From the NCBI RefSeq assembly GCF_016919445.1, contig NZ_CP070356.1:4777502-4841501 (forward strand): a DNA stretch of 64,000 bases, written 5' to 3'. The DNA comes from Pseudomonas sp. PDNC002 (GTDB taxonomy: Bacteria > Pseudomonadota > Gammaproteobacteria > Pseudomonadales > Pseudomonadaceae). Both the position numbers and the translations under genes were made by a program. The notes beneath the pieces were generated by a model. That model had not been told where the DNA came from, searched no databases, and worked only from the letters and a program-made list of their open reading frames with translations. Positions within the stretch are counted from its first letter, which is position 1. Each line of letters opens with the position of its first letter. Of the stretch, positions 48,357 to 56,872 are shown piece after piece.

Positions 48357-49730
48357 ATGAGCAAGCAGATCCGCCTCAACGCCTTCGCCATGAACTGCGT
48401 CGGCCACCTGTCGCCCGGCCTCTGGCGCCACCCGCGCGACCAGCAAGCCGCGCGCTACACCGACATCCACTACTGGATCGAACTGGCGAAAACCCTGGAA
48501 CGCGGCAAGATCGACGGCCTGTTCCTGGCCGACGTGCTGGGCGTCTACGACGTCTACCACGGCAACGCCGACGCAGCGCTGAGCGCCGGTGCCCAGGTGC
48601 CGGCCAACGACCCGCTGCAGATCGTCCCGGCCATGGCCGCGGCCACCGAGCACCTGGGTTTCGGCATCACCGCCTCGGTGTCGTTCGAGCACCCGTTTCC
48701 CTTCGCCCGGCGCATGTCCACGCTGGATCACCTGACCCGTGGCCGCGCCGGCTGGAATATCGTCACCTCCTACCTCAACAGCGGCGCGCGCAACCTGGGG
48801 CTGAAGCAGCAGCTCAACCACCAGCAGCGCTATGCCCTGGCCGCCGAGTACCTGGAGGTCTGCTACAAGCTCTGGGAAGCCAGCTGGGACGATGACGCCG
48901 TGGTCGCTGACCGCAAGAGTGGCGTCTACGCCGACCCGCGCAAGGTCCACCCCATCGAGCACAAGGGCGAGCACTTCGAGGTACCCGGCTTCCACCTCAG
49001 CCAGCCGTCGCCGCAGCGCACGCCGGTGCTGTACCAGGCCGGTGCGTCCAGCCGTGGCAAAGCCTTCGCCGCCGGCAATGCCGAATGCGTGTTCGTCGCC
49101 GCGCCGACCAAAAACATCCTCCGCGACCAGGTGGCCGACCTGCGCCGCCTTGCCGTGGAAGCCGGCCGCCAGCCCGGCGACGTGCTGGTGTTGAACCAGC
49201 TCACGGTGATCGTCGCGCCGACCGACGCCGAGGCGCTGGCCAAGCTGCAAGACTACCGCCAGTACAGCGACCGCGAAGGCGCCCTGGCCCTGGTCTCCGG
49301 TTGGACCGGCATCGACTTCGGCCAGTACGCGCCGGACCAGGTGTTGCGCCACGTACAGAGCGACGCCATCCAGTCCGCCGTCGACGCATTCAGCGCCGCC
49401 GACCCGGAGCGCCAGTGGACCGCCGCAGAGATCGCCGACTACTGCGCCCTGGGCGGCGACGGCCCGCTGCTGGTGGGTTCGCCGCAGACCGTGGCAGACC
49501 AGCTTCAGGCCTGGGTCGAGGAAACCGACGTGGACGGCTTTAACCTCTCCAGCCTGGTGGCGCCGGAAACCTTCGTCGACATCGTCGACCTGCTGGTGCC
49601 GGAACTACAGGCGCGCGGCCTGTTCAAGCGCGAGTACGAACAGGGCACGCTGCGCAACAAGCTGTTCGGCCAGGGCGACCGCCTCGGCGCTTCGCACCGC
49701 GCCGCGAAGCTGCGCAGGGGCCGCGAATGA
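48357..49730 (+). CDS. NtaA/SnaA/DszA-family FMNH2-dependent monooxygenase (1)
   Basis: A 457-residue luciferase-like monooxygenase. RLNAFAMNCVGHLSPGLWRH opens it, followed by GRAGWNIVTSYLNSGARNLG and HLSQPSPQRTPVLYQAGAS, all diagnostic of the NtaA/SnaA/DszA group. Relatives cleave C-S or C-N bonds (dibenzothiophene sulfone, nitrilotriacetate, S-substituted cysteines). Placement with SfnB and MetQI genes points to organosulfur cleavage. Its last four bases overlap the start of the MetI-like gene, so expression is coupled. Confidence 0.9.
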   Translation: MSKQIRLNAFAMNCVGHLSPGLWRHPRDQQAARYTDIHYWIELAKTLERGKIDGLFLADVLGVYDVYHGNADAALSAGAQVPANDPLQIVPAMAAATEHLGFGITASVSFEHPFPFARRMSTLDHLTRGRAGWNIVTSYLNSGARNLGLKQQLNHQQRYALAAEYLEVCYKLWEASWDDDAVVADRKSGVYADPRKVHPIEHKGEHFEVPGFHLSQPSPQRTPVLYQAGASSRGKAFAAGNAECVFVAAPTKNILRDQVADLRRLAVEAGRQPGDVLVLNQLTVIVAPTDAEALAKLQDYRQYSDREGALALVSGWTGIDFGQYAPDQVLRHVQSDAIQSAVDAFSAADPERQWTAAEIADYCALGGDGPLLVGSPQTVADQLQAWVEETDVDGFNLSSLVAPETFVDIVDLLVPELQARGLFKREYEQGTLRNKLFGQGDRLGASHRAAKLRRGRE

Positions 49731-50395
49731 TGGACGGCTGGTTCCGCAACCTCGACTGGCACGACCTCGGCCAGGCCTGCCTGGACACCCTCGCCATGCT
49801 CGGCGGCGCGCTGGCCTTCACCGTGCTGCTGGGCCTGCCGCTGGGCGTGTTGCTCTACCTCACCGGCAAACGCCAGCTGCACGAGAAGCCCGGCCTGTAC
49901 CGTGCCCTGTCGGTGGTGGTGAACATGCTGCGTTCGCTGCCGTTCATCATCCTGCTGATCGTGCTGATCCCGGTCACCACGCTGGTCACCGGCACCTCGC
50001 TGGGCGTGCCCGGCGCGATCCCGCCGCTGGTGGTGGGCTGCACGCCGTTCTTTGCGCGGCTGGTGGAAACCGCCCTGCGCGAAGTCGACCGCGGCCTGGT
50101 GGAAGCCACCCAGGCGATGGGCGCCAGCACCTGGCAGATCATCTGGCACACCCTGCTGCCGGAAGCGCGCACCGGGCTGATCGCCGCCGTCACCGTGACC
50201 GCCATCGTGCTGGTGGACTACACGGCTATGTCCGGCGTGATCGGTGGCGGCGGCCTCGGCGACCTGGCGATCCGCTTCGGTTACCAGCGCTTCCAGACCG
50301 ACGTGATGATCATCACCGTCGCCCTGCTGATCCTGCTGGTGCAGGCGCTGCAGATGAGCGGCGACCGCCTGGTGGCGCGCTACACCCGGCGCTGA
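49727..50395 (+). CDS. MetI-like ABC transporter permease (1)
   Basis: A 222-residue inner-membrane permease with five to six helices. VVVNMLRSLPFIILLIVLI and LVEATQAMGASTWQIIWHTL (EAA loop, contact for the ATPase) followed by LLPEAR identify a methionine-type MetI. It overlaps the monooxygenase gene and is followed by a MetQ gene, but no MetN ATPase belongs to this module; the only one lies at 56873. GGGLGDLAIRFGYQRFQTDV near the C-terminus is also MetI-like. Confidence 0.9.
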   Translation: MMDGWFRNLDWHDLGQACLDTLAMLGGALAFTVLLGLPLGVLLYLTGKRQLHEKPGLYRALSVVVNMLRSLPFIILLIVLIPVTTLVTGTSLGVPGAIPPLVVGCTPFFARLVETALREVDRGLVEATQAMGASTWQIIWHTLLPEARTGLIAAVTVTAIVLVDYTAMSGVIGGGGLGDLAIRFGYQRFQTDVMIITVALLILLVQALQMSGDRLVARYTRR

Positions 50396-50521
50396 ATTCC
50401 CCGCCCACTCCCTCTCCGGGAGCGGCACCCAGAACCCCCGCCGGCAGCCGGGCCCCGCTGCCATCAAGGCCACACGTCCACACCACGACGGCCCACCCAC
50501 TACTGCCAAGGAGCAACATCC

Positions 50522-51292
50522 ATGAAAAAGGCCATCGCCATTCTGGCGGCCGTCGTCGCCTTCTCCGCCCACGCGGGGGAGAAACTCGTTGTCGGCGCCA
50601 CCCCGGTGCCGCACGCGGAAATTCTCGAGTTCGTCAAACCGGAACTGGCCAAGGAAGGCGTCGACCTGGACATCAAGGTCTTCACTGACTTCATCCAGCC
50701 CAACCTGCAACTCGCGCAGAAGAACCTCGACGCCAACTACTACCAGTACCGCCCGTTCCTCGATGACTTCAACAAGACCCGCCACACCGACCTGGTGCCG
50801 GTGGTGGGCATCCACATCGAGCCGTTCGGCGCCTACTCCACCAAGTACAAGTCCCTTGCCGAGCTGCCCGACGGCGCCAGCGTGGCCATCCCCAACGACC
50901 CGGTGAACACCGGCCGCGCCCTGGTGCTGCTGGCCGAGAGCGGCCTGATCAAGCTCAAGGACCCGACCAACCCGCAGTCCACCGAGCGCGACATCACCGA
51001 CAACCCCAAGCACCTGAAGATCCGTGAACTGGAAGGCGCGCTGCTGGCCCGCGCGGTGAAGCAGGTCGACCTGGCGTTCATCTTCGCCAACTACGCGCTG
51101 GAAGCCGGTATCGATACCAAGAGCGCGCTGATCGTGGAGAAGGGCAAGGACCTCTATGCCGAGTTCCTGGTGGCGCGCCCGGACAACATCCAGGACCCGG
51201 GCATCCAGAAGCTGGCCAAGGCGCTGAATTCGCCGGAAGTCCGCCAGTTCATCCTGACCCGCTACAAGGGCGAGATTGCACCGGCGTTCTGA
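50522..51292 (+). CDS. MetQ/NlpA-family substrate-binding protein (1)
   Basis: A 256-residue periplasmic binding protein. The signal peptide MKKAIAILAAVVAFSAHA has no lipobox Cys, so it should be a free periplasmic protein rather than the lipoprotein usual for MetQ. VVGATPVPHAEILEFVKPEL and LDANYYQYRPFLDDFN are family motifs; VQDPG-like NIQDPGIQKL closes it. AAGGAG is eight bases upstream. The ligand is probably a sulfur-containing amino acid or similar compound (inference). Confidence 0.9.
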   Translation: MKKAIAILAAVVAFSAHAGEKLVVGATPVPHAEILEFVKPELAKEGVDLDIKVFTDFIQPNLQLAQKNLDANYYQYRPFLDDFNKTRHTDLVPVVGIHIEPFGAYSTKYKSLAELPDGASVAIPNDPVNTGRALVLLAESGLIKLKDPTNPQSTERDITDNPKHLKIRELEGALLARAVKQVDLAFIFANYALEAGIDTKSALIVEKGKDLYAEFLVARPDNIQDPGIQKLAKALNSPEVRQFILTRYKGEIAPAF

Positions 51293-51317
51293 TTGACGTT
51301 CGGGCTCGGCTGGCGAA

Positions 51318-51512
51318 CCCCTCTCCCCCGCCCTCTCCCTGAAGGGAGAGGGAGCCGTTTGTGCCGGCTGAAACCGCAACTCAATCCTGCACCGATCCAG
51401 TCCCCTCTCCCTTCAGGGAGAGGGAGCCGTTTGTGCCGGCTGAAACCGCAACTCGATCCTGCACCGATCCAGTCCCCTCTCCCTTCAGGGAGAGGGTTAG
51501 GGAGAGGGAATT
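51318..51512. repeat. 72-bp tandem repeat with CCCTCTCCC palindromes
   Basis: Between the first MetQ gene and the second module. The unit, containing GAGCCGTTTGTGCCGGCTGA at 51352 and again at 51424, repeats with a 72-base period; each unit ends in CCCTCTCCC-TTCA-GGGAGAGGG, giving three such palindromes. The two full copies differ at one visible position (ACTCAAT/ACTCGAT), so the duplication is recent or actively homogenised. Confidence 0.85.
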
Positions 51513-51539
51513 CCCTGCTCCACAACCACAGGAAACCGC

Positions 51540-52775
51540 ATGACCAACGAATCCGCACCCAAGGACCTTCGTGACCAGGCACCCCGGCTACTCCCGGCGC
51601 GCCGCATCGTCAACGACGCCCAGGCCATCGAAGCCGCCCACGAAGTGGCCCGCCTGGCGAAACCCGGAGCCGCCACCCGCGACCGCGAGCGCGCGCTGCC
51701 CTGGAGTGAACTGGAACACTTCACCGCCCTCGGCCTGGGCGGTATCAGCATTCCCCGCGAGTACGGCGGCGCGCAGGTTTCCTACGCCACCGTCGCCGAA
51801 GTCTTCCGCGTGATCTGCGCCGCCGACCCGGCACTGGGACAGATTCCACAGAACCAGTTCGGCCTGCTCAACGTGATCGACAGCGTCGCCAGCGATGCAC
51901 AGAAGCGCGTGCTGTTCGGCGGCGTGCTCAACGGTCGGCGCATCGGCAACGCGGGGCCCGAGCGCAATACCAGGAACACTCTCGAACTCAAGGCGCGGCT
52001 GGTTCGCGACGGCGCACACTTCCGCGTCAGCGGCGAGAAGTTCTACTCGACCGGCGCGCTGTTCGCCCATTGGGTCGCGGTGAAAGCCATCGACGAAGAC
52101 GGCCGCGCGGTCATGGGCTTCGTCGAACGCGGCGTGGATGGCCTGCGCATCGTCGACGACTGGTCCGGCTTCGGCCAGCGCACCACCGCCAGCGGTACCG
52201 TACTGCTGGATAACGCACCCATCGCCGGCTCACTGGTAATCCACAACGGCCGCCTGGCCGACATCCCCAATATCCAGGGCGCCGTCTCGCAACTGATCCA
52301 GGCCGCCATCGATGCCGGCATCGCGGCGAATGCCCTGGAAGACGCCATCGACTTCATCCGCACGCGTACCCGTCCCTTCATCGATGCCGAAGTCGAGAAC
52401 GCCAGCGACGAGCCCTTCACCATCGCCGAGATCGGCCGCCTGCAAGTCGAACTGCACGCGGCTGAAGCGCTGCTGGAACGCGCCGGCCATGTGCTCGACG
52501 AAGTCAGCGCGCGCCCTATCGACGACGAGTCCGCCGCCCGCGCCTCCATCGCCGTGGCCGAAGCCAAGGTGCTGACCACCGAGATCAGCCTGGCCGCCAG
52601 CGAGAAGCTCTTCGAACTGGCCGGCAGCCGCGCCACCCTCGCCGAATTCAACCTCGACCGCCACTGGCGCAACGCCCGCGTGCACACCCTGCACGACCCG
52701 GTGCGCTGGAAGGTCCAGGCGGTTGGCGCCTACCACCTCAACGGCGCCCGCCCCGCGCGTCATTCCTGGATCTGA
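51540..52775 (+). CDS. SfnB-family sulfur acquisition oxidoreductase (2)
   Basis: A 411-residue SfnB/DszC-type flavin enzyme. AADPALGQIPQNQFG and GTVLLDNAPIAGS mark the FMN/substrate region, and LDRHWRNARVHTLHDPVRWK the C-terminus. Compared with the other two copies the conserved PQNH reads PQNQ here, a change in the presumed active site. First gene of the second module, starting 28 bases after a repeat block, so its promoter either lies in the repeats or read-through from the first module is used. Confidence 0.87.
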   Translation: MTNESAPKDLRDQAPRLLPARRIVNDAQAIEAAHEVARLAKPGAATRDRERALPWSELEHFTALGLGGISIPREYGGAQVSYATVAEVFRVICAADPALGQIPQNQFGLLNVIDSVASDAQKRVLFGGVLNGRRIGNAGPERNTRNTLELKARLVRDGAHFRVSGEKFYSTGALFAHWVAVKAIDEDGRAVMGFVERGVDGLRIVDDWSGFGQRTTASGTVLLDNAPIAGSLVIHNGRLADIPNIQGAVSQLIQAAIDAGIAANALEDAIDFIRTRTRPFIDAEVENASDEPFTIAEIGRLQVELHAAEALLERAGHVLDEVSARPIDDESAARASIAVAEAKVLTTEISLAASEKLFELAGSRATLAEFNLDRHWRNARVHTLHDPVRWKVQAVGAYHLNGARPARHSWI

Positions 52776-52784
52776 GGAGCGCCG

Positions 52785-54002
52785 ATGAACAGCATCGTTT
52801 TGTCTAACCCAGAGCTAGCCAATCCCGTCCACATCATCCGCAGCGATGACGAAGCCCTGGACGTGGCCCGCGCCCTGGCCGCCGACTTCCGCGAAGGCGC
52901 CATCACCCGCGACCGCGAGCGGCGCCTGCCGTGGGACGAACTCGAACGCTTCAGCCGCTCCGGCCTGTGGGGCATCACCGTACCGCGCGAGTACGGTGGC
53001 GCGGGCGTCTCCCGCGTCACCGTGGCGCGGGTGATCGCCATCATTTCCGCCGCCGACGGCTCGCTGGGGCAGATTCCGCAGAACCATTTCTATGCCGTCG
53101 AACTGCTGCGGGTGAATGGCAACGACGAGCAGAAAGCCCGTCTGTTCGCCGAGGTGCTGGCTGGCGTTCGCTTCGGCAACGCACTGGCAGAAATCGGCAC
53201 CCGTACCGCCCATGACCGCACCACGCGCCTCAAGCGCGAGGACGGCCGCCTGCGCATTCACGGCCGCAAGTTCTACTGCACCGGCGCGCTCTATGCGCAG
53301 CGCATTCCGACGCTGGTGATCGATGACGATGGCCTGCAGCAATTCGCCTTCATTCAGCGCGACACTCCGGGCGTCGAGATCATCGACGACTGGTCCGGCT
53401 TCGGCCAGCGCACCACCGGCAGCGGCAGCGTGGTGTTCGATGGCGCGCAGGTCAGTGAGGACGACATCGTCTCGTTCCAGGCAGCCTTCGAGCGCCCGAC
53501 CACCGTTGGCCCGTACGCGCAGATTCTGCACGCGGCCATCGATGTCGGCATCGCTCGGGGCGCTTATGAAGACACGCTGACCTTCCTGCGCGAGAAGGCA
53601 CGTCCGTGGATCGATTCGGGCGTGGACAAGGCCAGCGATGATCCGCTGGCGATCAACGAGGTAGGCCGCCTGGCGATCCGCCTGCATGCCGCCGAAGCGC
53701 TGCTGGATCGCTCGGGCCGAGTGCTCGACGCAGCCACCGCCGAGCCGACTGCCGAAAGTGTTGCCGCCGCTTCCATTGCCGTGGCCGAGGCGCGGGCGAT
53801 CACCACGGAGGTATCGCTGCTGGCGGGCAGCAAGCTGATCGAACTGGGCGGCAGCCGCGCCAGCCTCGTCGAACTGGGCCTGGACCGCCATTGGCGCAAC
53901 GCCCGCGTGCACACCCTGCACGACCCGGCACGCTGGAAGTACTTCGCGGTGGGCAACTACTACCTCAACGGCAAGCTGCCGCCGCGTCGGGGGACGTTGT
54001 GA
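52785..54002 (+). CDS. SfnB-family sulfur acquisition oxidoreductase (3)
   Basis: A 405-residue SfnB/DszC-type flavin enzyme with ISAADGSLGQIPQNHFYAVE and DRHWRNARVHTLHDPARWK. Its TGAGGAG ribosome site overlaps the stop of the preceding copy, so the two neighbours are co-translated. The two are clearly diverged from each other, arguing for different substrates or a heteromeric enzyme rather than simple duplication. Confidence 0.87.
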   Translation: MNSIVLSNPELANPVHIIRSDDEALDVARALAADFREGAITRDRERRLPWDELERFSRSGLWGITVPREYGGAGVSRVTVARVIAIISAADGSLGQIPQNHFYAVELLRVNGNDEQKARLFAEVLAGVRFGNALAEIGTRTAHDRTTRLKREDGRLRIHGRKFYCTGALYAQRIPTLVIDDDGLQQFAFIQRDTPGVEIIDDWSGFGQRTTGSGSVVFDGAQVSEDDIVSFQAAFERPTTVGPYAQILHAAIDVGIARGAYEDTLTFLREKARPWIDSGVDKASDDPLAINEVGRLAIRLHAAEALLDRSGRVLDAATAEPTAESVAAASIAVAEARAITTEVSLLAGSKLIELGGSRASLVELGLDRHWRNARVHTLHDPARWKYFAVGNYYLNGKLPPRRGTL

Positions 54003-54270
54003 TGTTTCTTGCCGAACACAGACAAGAGCCCCTCACCCTAACCCTGGCTGCGCGCCCCGCTCCTCAAACGGGAGAGGGACCGTTCGGTGCAGGGAGAAAG
54101 CAAGGCGTCAGCCGGCAGGTACTGCCCTCTCGCCCTAATGGAGAGATGCCGTTCGGCGCAGTGACAAACCGTTGTCTCAGCCGGCACGGACTGCCCCCTC
54201 TCCCTGAGGGAGAGGGCTGGGGTGAGGGGGAAGCGTCAGCGCCGACATCCCCATCAAGCGAACACCCCCA
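54003..54270. repeat. Degenerate CCCTCTCCC repeat block
   Basis: Several copies of the element seen at 44128 and 51318: CCCTCACCCTAACCCTGGCT at 54029, partial CTCTCGCCCTAATGGAGAGA near 54124, and a good CCCTCTCCC-TGA-GGGAGAGGG with GGGGTGAGGGGG at about 54194-54230. The shared interior words (CCGTTCGGTGCAG, CCGGCA) show they are old copies of one unit. Confidence 0.7.
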
Positions 54271-54343
54271 TGTAGGGCACATAACGCCTACGACGTTATC
54301 CGCCCACGCGGCGGATAACCCGTTCCGGGTCATTCGCCCTACA
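54271..54343. repeat. Nested palindromic element (73 bp)
   Basis: Outer arms TGTAGGGC (54271-54278) / GCCCTACA (54336-54343) enclose inner arms GTTATCCGCC (54295-54304) / GGCGGATAAC (54310-54319). Looks like a small non-autonomous intergenic repeat. It sits 45 bases upstream of the second monooxygenase gene. Confidence 0.75.
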
Positions 54344-54387
54344 CATGCCGCAGCGCAGTTGCCGAGCCGCCAGCGCAAGGAAACTCC

Positions 54388-55785
54388 ATGAGCCAGAAAC
54401 AGCTCCTCCTCAACGCCTTCAGCATGAATTGCGTCGGCCACATCAACCACGGCCTGTGGACCCACCCGCGCGATCGCTCGACGGACTTCAACAAGCTCAG
54501 CCACTGGACCGACCTCGCACGCCTGCTGGAAAAAGGCCTGTTCGACGGCCTGTTCCTGGCCGATATCCTCGGCGTCTACGACGTCTACCAGAACGGCATC
54601 GAGCTCACCGCGAAAGAAGCCATCCAGCTGCCGGTGAACGACCCGCTGATGCTGGTCTCGGCCATGGCCGGCGTTACGCAACACCTGGGCTTCGGCGTCA
54701 CCGCCAACCTCACCTACGAGGCACCCTACCCGTTCGCCCGCCGGCTCTCGACACTGGATCACCTAAGTGACGGCCGGATCGGCTGGAACATCGTCACCGG
54801 CTACCTGGAAAGCACCGCACGCGCCATGGGCCAGGACCGGCAGATCGACCACGACCGCCGCTACGACCGCGCCGACGAGTACCTGGAAGTGCTCTACAAG
54901 CTCTGGGAAGGCAGTTGGGAAGACGACGCGGTAATCGCCGACCGCCAGCGCCGCGTCTATGCGCAGCCGGGCAAGGTGCACAAGGTGCGGCACCACGGCG
55001 AGTTCTTCGATGTCGAGGGCTACCACCTCAGCCAGCCGTCACCGCAGCGCACGCCGCTGCTGTTCCAGGCCGGCGCATCGAATCGCGGGCTCACCTTCGC
55101 CGCGCGCCATGCCGAGTGCGTGTTCGTCTCGGCACAGACCCGCGAAGCCACGCGCGTACTGGTGGACCGCATCCGCCACGCTGCGGTGGACGCGGGCCGC
55201 CGGGCGGACGACATCAAGGTGTTCATGGGTATCAATGTGATCGTCGCGCCAACAGAGGCCGAGGCGCGCGACAAGCTCGCCGAGTACCGCCGCTTCGCCA
55301 GCGCCGAAGCCGGTCTTGCGCACTTCGCCAGCACCACCGGCATCGACTTCTCGCGCTATGCGCTGGACGAGCCGATCCGTTACGAGAAGACCAACGCCAT
55401 CGAGTCCGCCACCAAGGCCCTGACCGTCGCCCGCACCGACGCCACCGTGCGCCAGTTGCTGGAACAGCTCGCTCTCGGCGGGCGCTACACCACGCTGGTG
55501 GGCAACCCGCTGCAGGTCGCCGATGAGCTGCTGGGATGGATCAACGATGCCGGGCTGGACGGCTTCAACCTGACCCGCACCGTGGAGCCGGAAAGCTACG
55601 CCGACTTCATCGAGCTGGTCGTGCCCGAACTGCAGAACCGTGGCGCCTACAAGACGGCCTACGCCGAGGGTCCGCTGCGGGAAAAACTCTTCGGCGCCGG
55701 CCGCGCCCGACTGCCTGCGCGGCATGTCGGGGCGAGCTATCGCCAGGCAACCGCCACTGGAGCGACTCCAGCCTTCTCTCTTTAA
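54388..55785 (+). CDS. NtaA/SnaA/DszA-family FMNH2-dependent monooxygenase (2)
   Basis: A 465-residue paralogue of the first monooxygenase. LLNAFSMNCVGHINHGLWTH, GRIGWNIVTGYLESTARAMG and HLSQPSPQRTPLLFQAGAS align with it, with moderate divergence elsewhere (for example YDRADEYLEVLYKLWEGSWE). C-S or C-N cleavage on a compound brought in by the adjacent MetQNI transporter is the best reading. AAGGA stands seven bases upstream; the 385-base repeat gap before it may hold its own promoter. Confidence 0.9.
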   Translation: MSQKQLLLNAFSMNCVGHINHGLWTHPRDRSTDFNKLSHWTDLARLLEKGLFDGLFLADILGVYDVYQNGIELTAKEAIQLPVNDPLMLVSAMAGVTQHLGFGVTANLTYEAPYPFARRLSTLDHLSDGRIGWNIVTGYLESTARAMGQDRQIDHDRRYDRADEYLEVLYKLWEGSWEDDAVIADRQRRVYAQPGKVHKVRHHGEFFDVEGYHLSQPSPQRTPLLFQAGASNRGLTFAARHAECVFVSAQTREATRVLVDRIRHAAVDAGRRADDIKVFMGINVIVAPTEAEARDKLAEYRRFASAEAGLAHFASTTGIDFSRYALDEPIRYEKTNAIESATKALTVARTDATVRQLLEQLALGGRYTTLVGNPLQVADELLGWINDAGLDGFNLTRTVEPESYADFIELVVPELQNRGAYKTAYAEGPLREKLFGAGRARLPARHVGASYRQATATGATPAFSL

Positions 55786-55824
55786 AAGGCCATCAGGCTC
55801 TAAAACCTATAAGGACTCGTTGCC

Positions 55825-56622
55825 ATGCATGCACGCTTCAAGCTCACCCTCGGCCTCTCGCTGAGCCTCCTCGCCGCCGGCCTCGCCCAGGCCGCCGACA
55901 CCCTGCGCCTGGGCACCACTGCCGCCTTCGCTCCACCGCTGGAAGTGGCAGTGAAGGAAGCCGCCGCACAAGGCCTGAAAGTCGAACTGGTGGAGTTCAC
56001 CGACTGGAACGCGCCGAACATCACCCTCGACCACGGCGACATCGACGCCAACTACTTCCAGCACACGCCCTTCCTGGAGAACGCCAACCGCGAGGGCGGC
56101 CTGCACCTGAAGGCGTTCGCGCCGGGGATCATCAACAACGTCGGTCTCTACTCGACCAAGTACAAGGCCATCGCCGACCTGCCCGACGGCGCCAAGGTCG
56201 CCATCGCCAACGACCCGATCAATGGCGGTCGTGGGCTGCAGCTGCTGCAGAAGGCCGGGCTGCTCAAGCTCAAGGATGGCGTGGGCTACAAGGCGACCCT
56301 GGACGACATCGTGGCCAACCCGAAAAACATCCAGATCATCGAGCTAGAGGCCGTGCAACTGGTGCGCGCGCTGGACGACGTCGACCTGGCCCAGGGCTAT
56401 CCGCACTACATCCGCCTGGCCGGGACCATCGATCCGAACAGCGCGCTGTTGTTCGATGGCATCGAGAACAAGGAGTACGTCATCCAGTTCGTCACCCGCG
56501 ATGACTACAAGGACCCGGACGGCCGGCTGAAGAAGTTCGTCGATCTCTACCAGCATTCGCCGCAGGTCCGCGCCGCGCTGGACAAGGCCCACGGCTCGCT
56601 CTACCAGCCGGGCTGGCAGTAA
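55825..56622 (+). CDS. MetQ/NlpA-family substrate-binding protein (2)
   Basis: A 265-residue periplasmic protein with signal peptide (LGLSLSLLAAGLAQA) and no lipobox Cys. TDWNAPNITLDHGDIDANYF and GLYSTKYKAIADLPDGAKVA are family motifs. It is quite different from the first MetQ copy (AFAPPLEVAVKEAAA versus VPHAEILEFVKPELA at the same place), so the ligands probably differ. AAGGA lies eight bases upstream; 39 bases after the monooxygenase. Confidence 0.9.
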   Translation: MHARFKLTLGLSLSLLAAGLAQAADTLRLGTTAAFAPPLEVAVKEAAAQGLKVELVEFTDWNAPNITLDHGDIDANYFQHTPFLENANREGGLHLKAFAPGIINNVGLYSTKYKAIADLPDGAKVAIANDPINGGRGLQLLQKAGLLKLKDGVGYKATLDDIVANPKNIQIIELEAVQLVRALDDVDLAQGYPHYIRLAGTIDPNSALLFDGIENKEYVIQFVTRDDYKDPDGRLKKFVDLYQHSPQVRAALDKAHGSLYQPGWQ

Positions 56623-56689
56623 GCGCGCCGACGTTCATCGGTAAGGGTAAATGTCTTCTTCTGCGAAGCCGAGGCGGAGCTTTTTCCCT

Positions 56690-56837
56690 CTCCCCAGCCC
56701 TCTCCCTGAAGGGAGAGGGGGCCGTCCGATGCTAGCGGATACTGCAGCTCCCCCTGAACAGCCAGCTTGCTCCGTGCTATCCGGCCACACCGAACCAGTC
56801 CCCTCTCCCTTCAGGGAGAGGGCTAGGGAGAGGGCAG
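56690..56837. repeat. CCCTCTCCC repeat block before metN
   Basis: Two palindromes CCCTCTCCC-TGAA/TTCA-GGGAGAGGG at about 56698 and 56801 flank an unrelated 80-base interior, with GGGCCGTCC words as in the other blocks. Lies between the second MetQ gene and the ATPase gene. Confidence 0.75.
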
Positions 56838-56872
56838 CCAGCCTTCTCCGATCTCAAGAACAGGCCCCCACC

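Noticed and set aside
51318-51512. CRISPR-like spaced repeats
   Set aside because: Only two to three copies, the whole unit including the would-be spacer is duplicated, and no cas genes are present.
56651-56872. N-terminal extension of MetN
   Set aside because: It translates the CCCTCTCCC repeat and contains no conserved sequence; MetN homologues begin near 56873.
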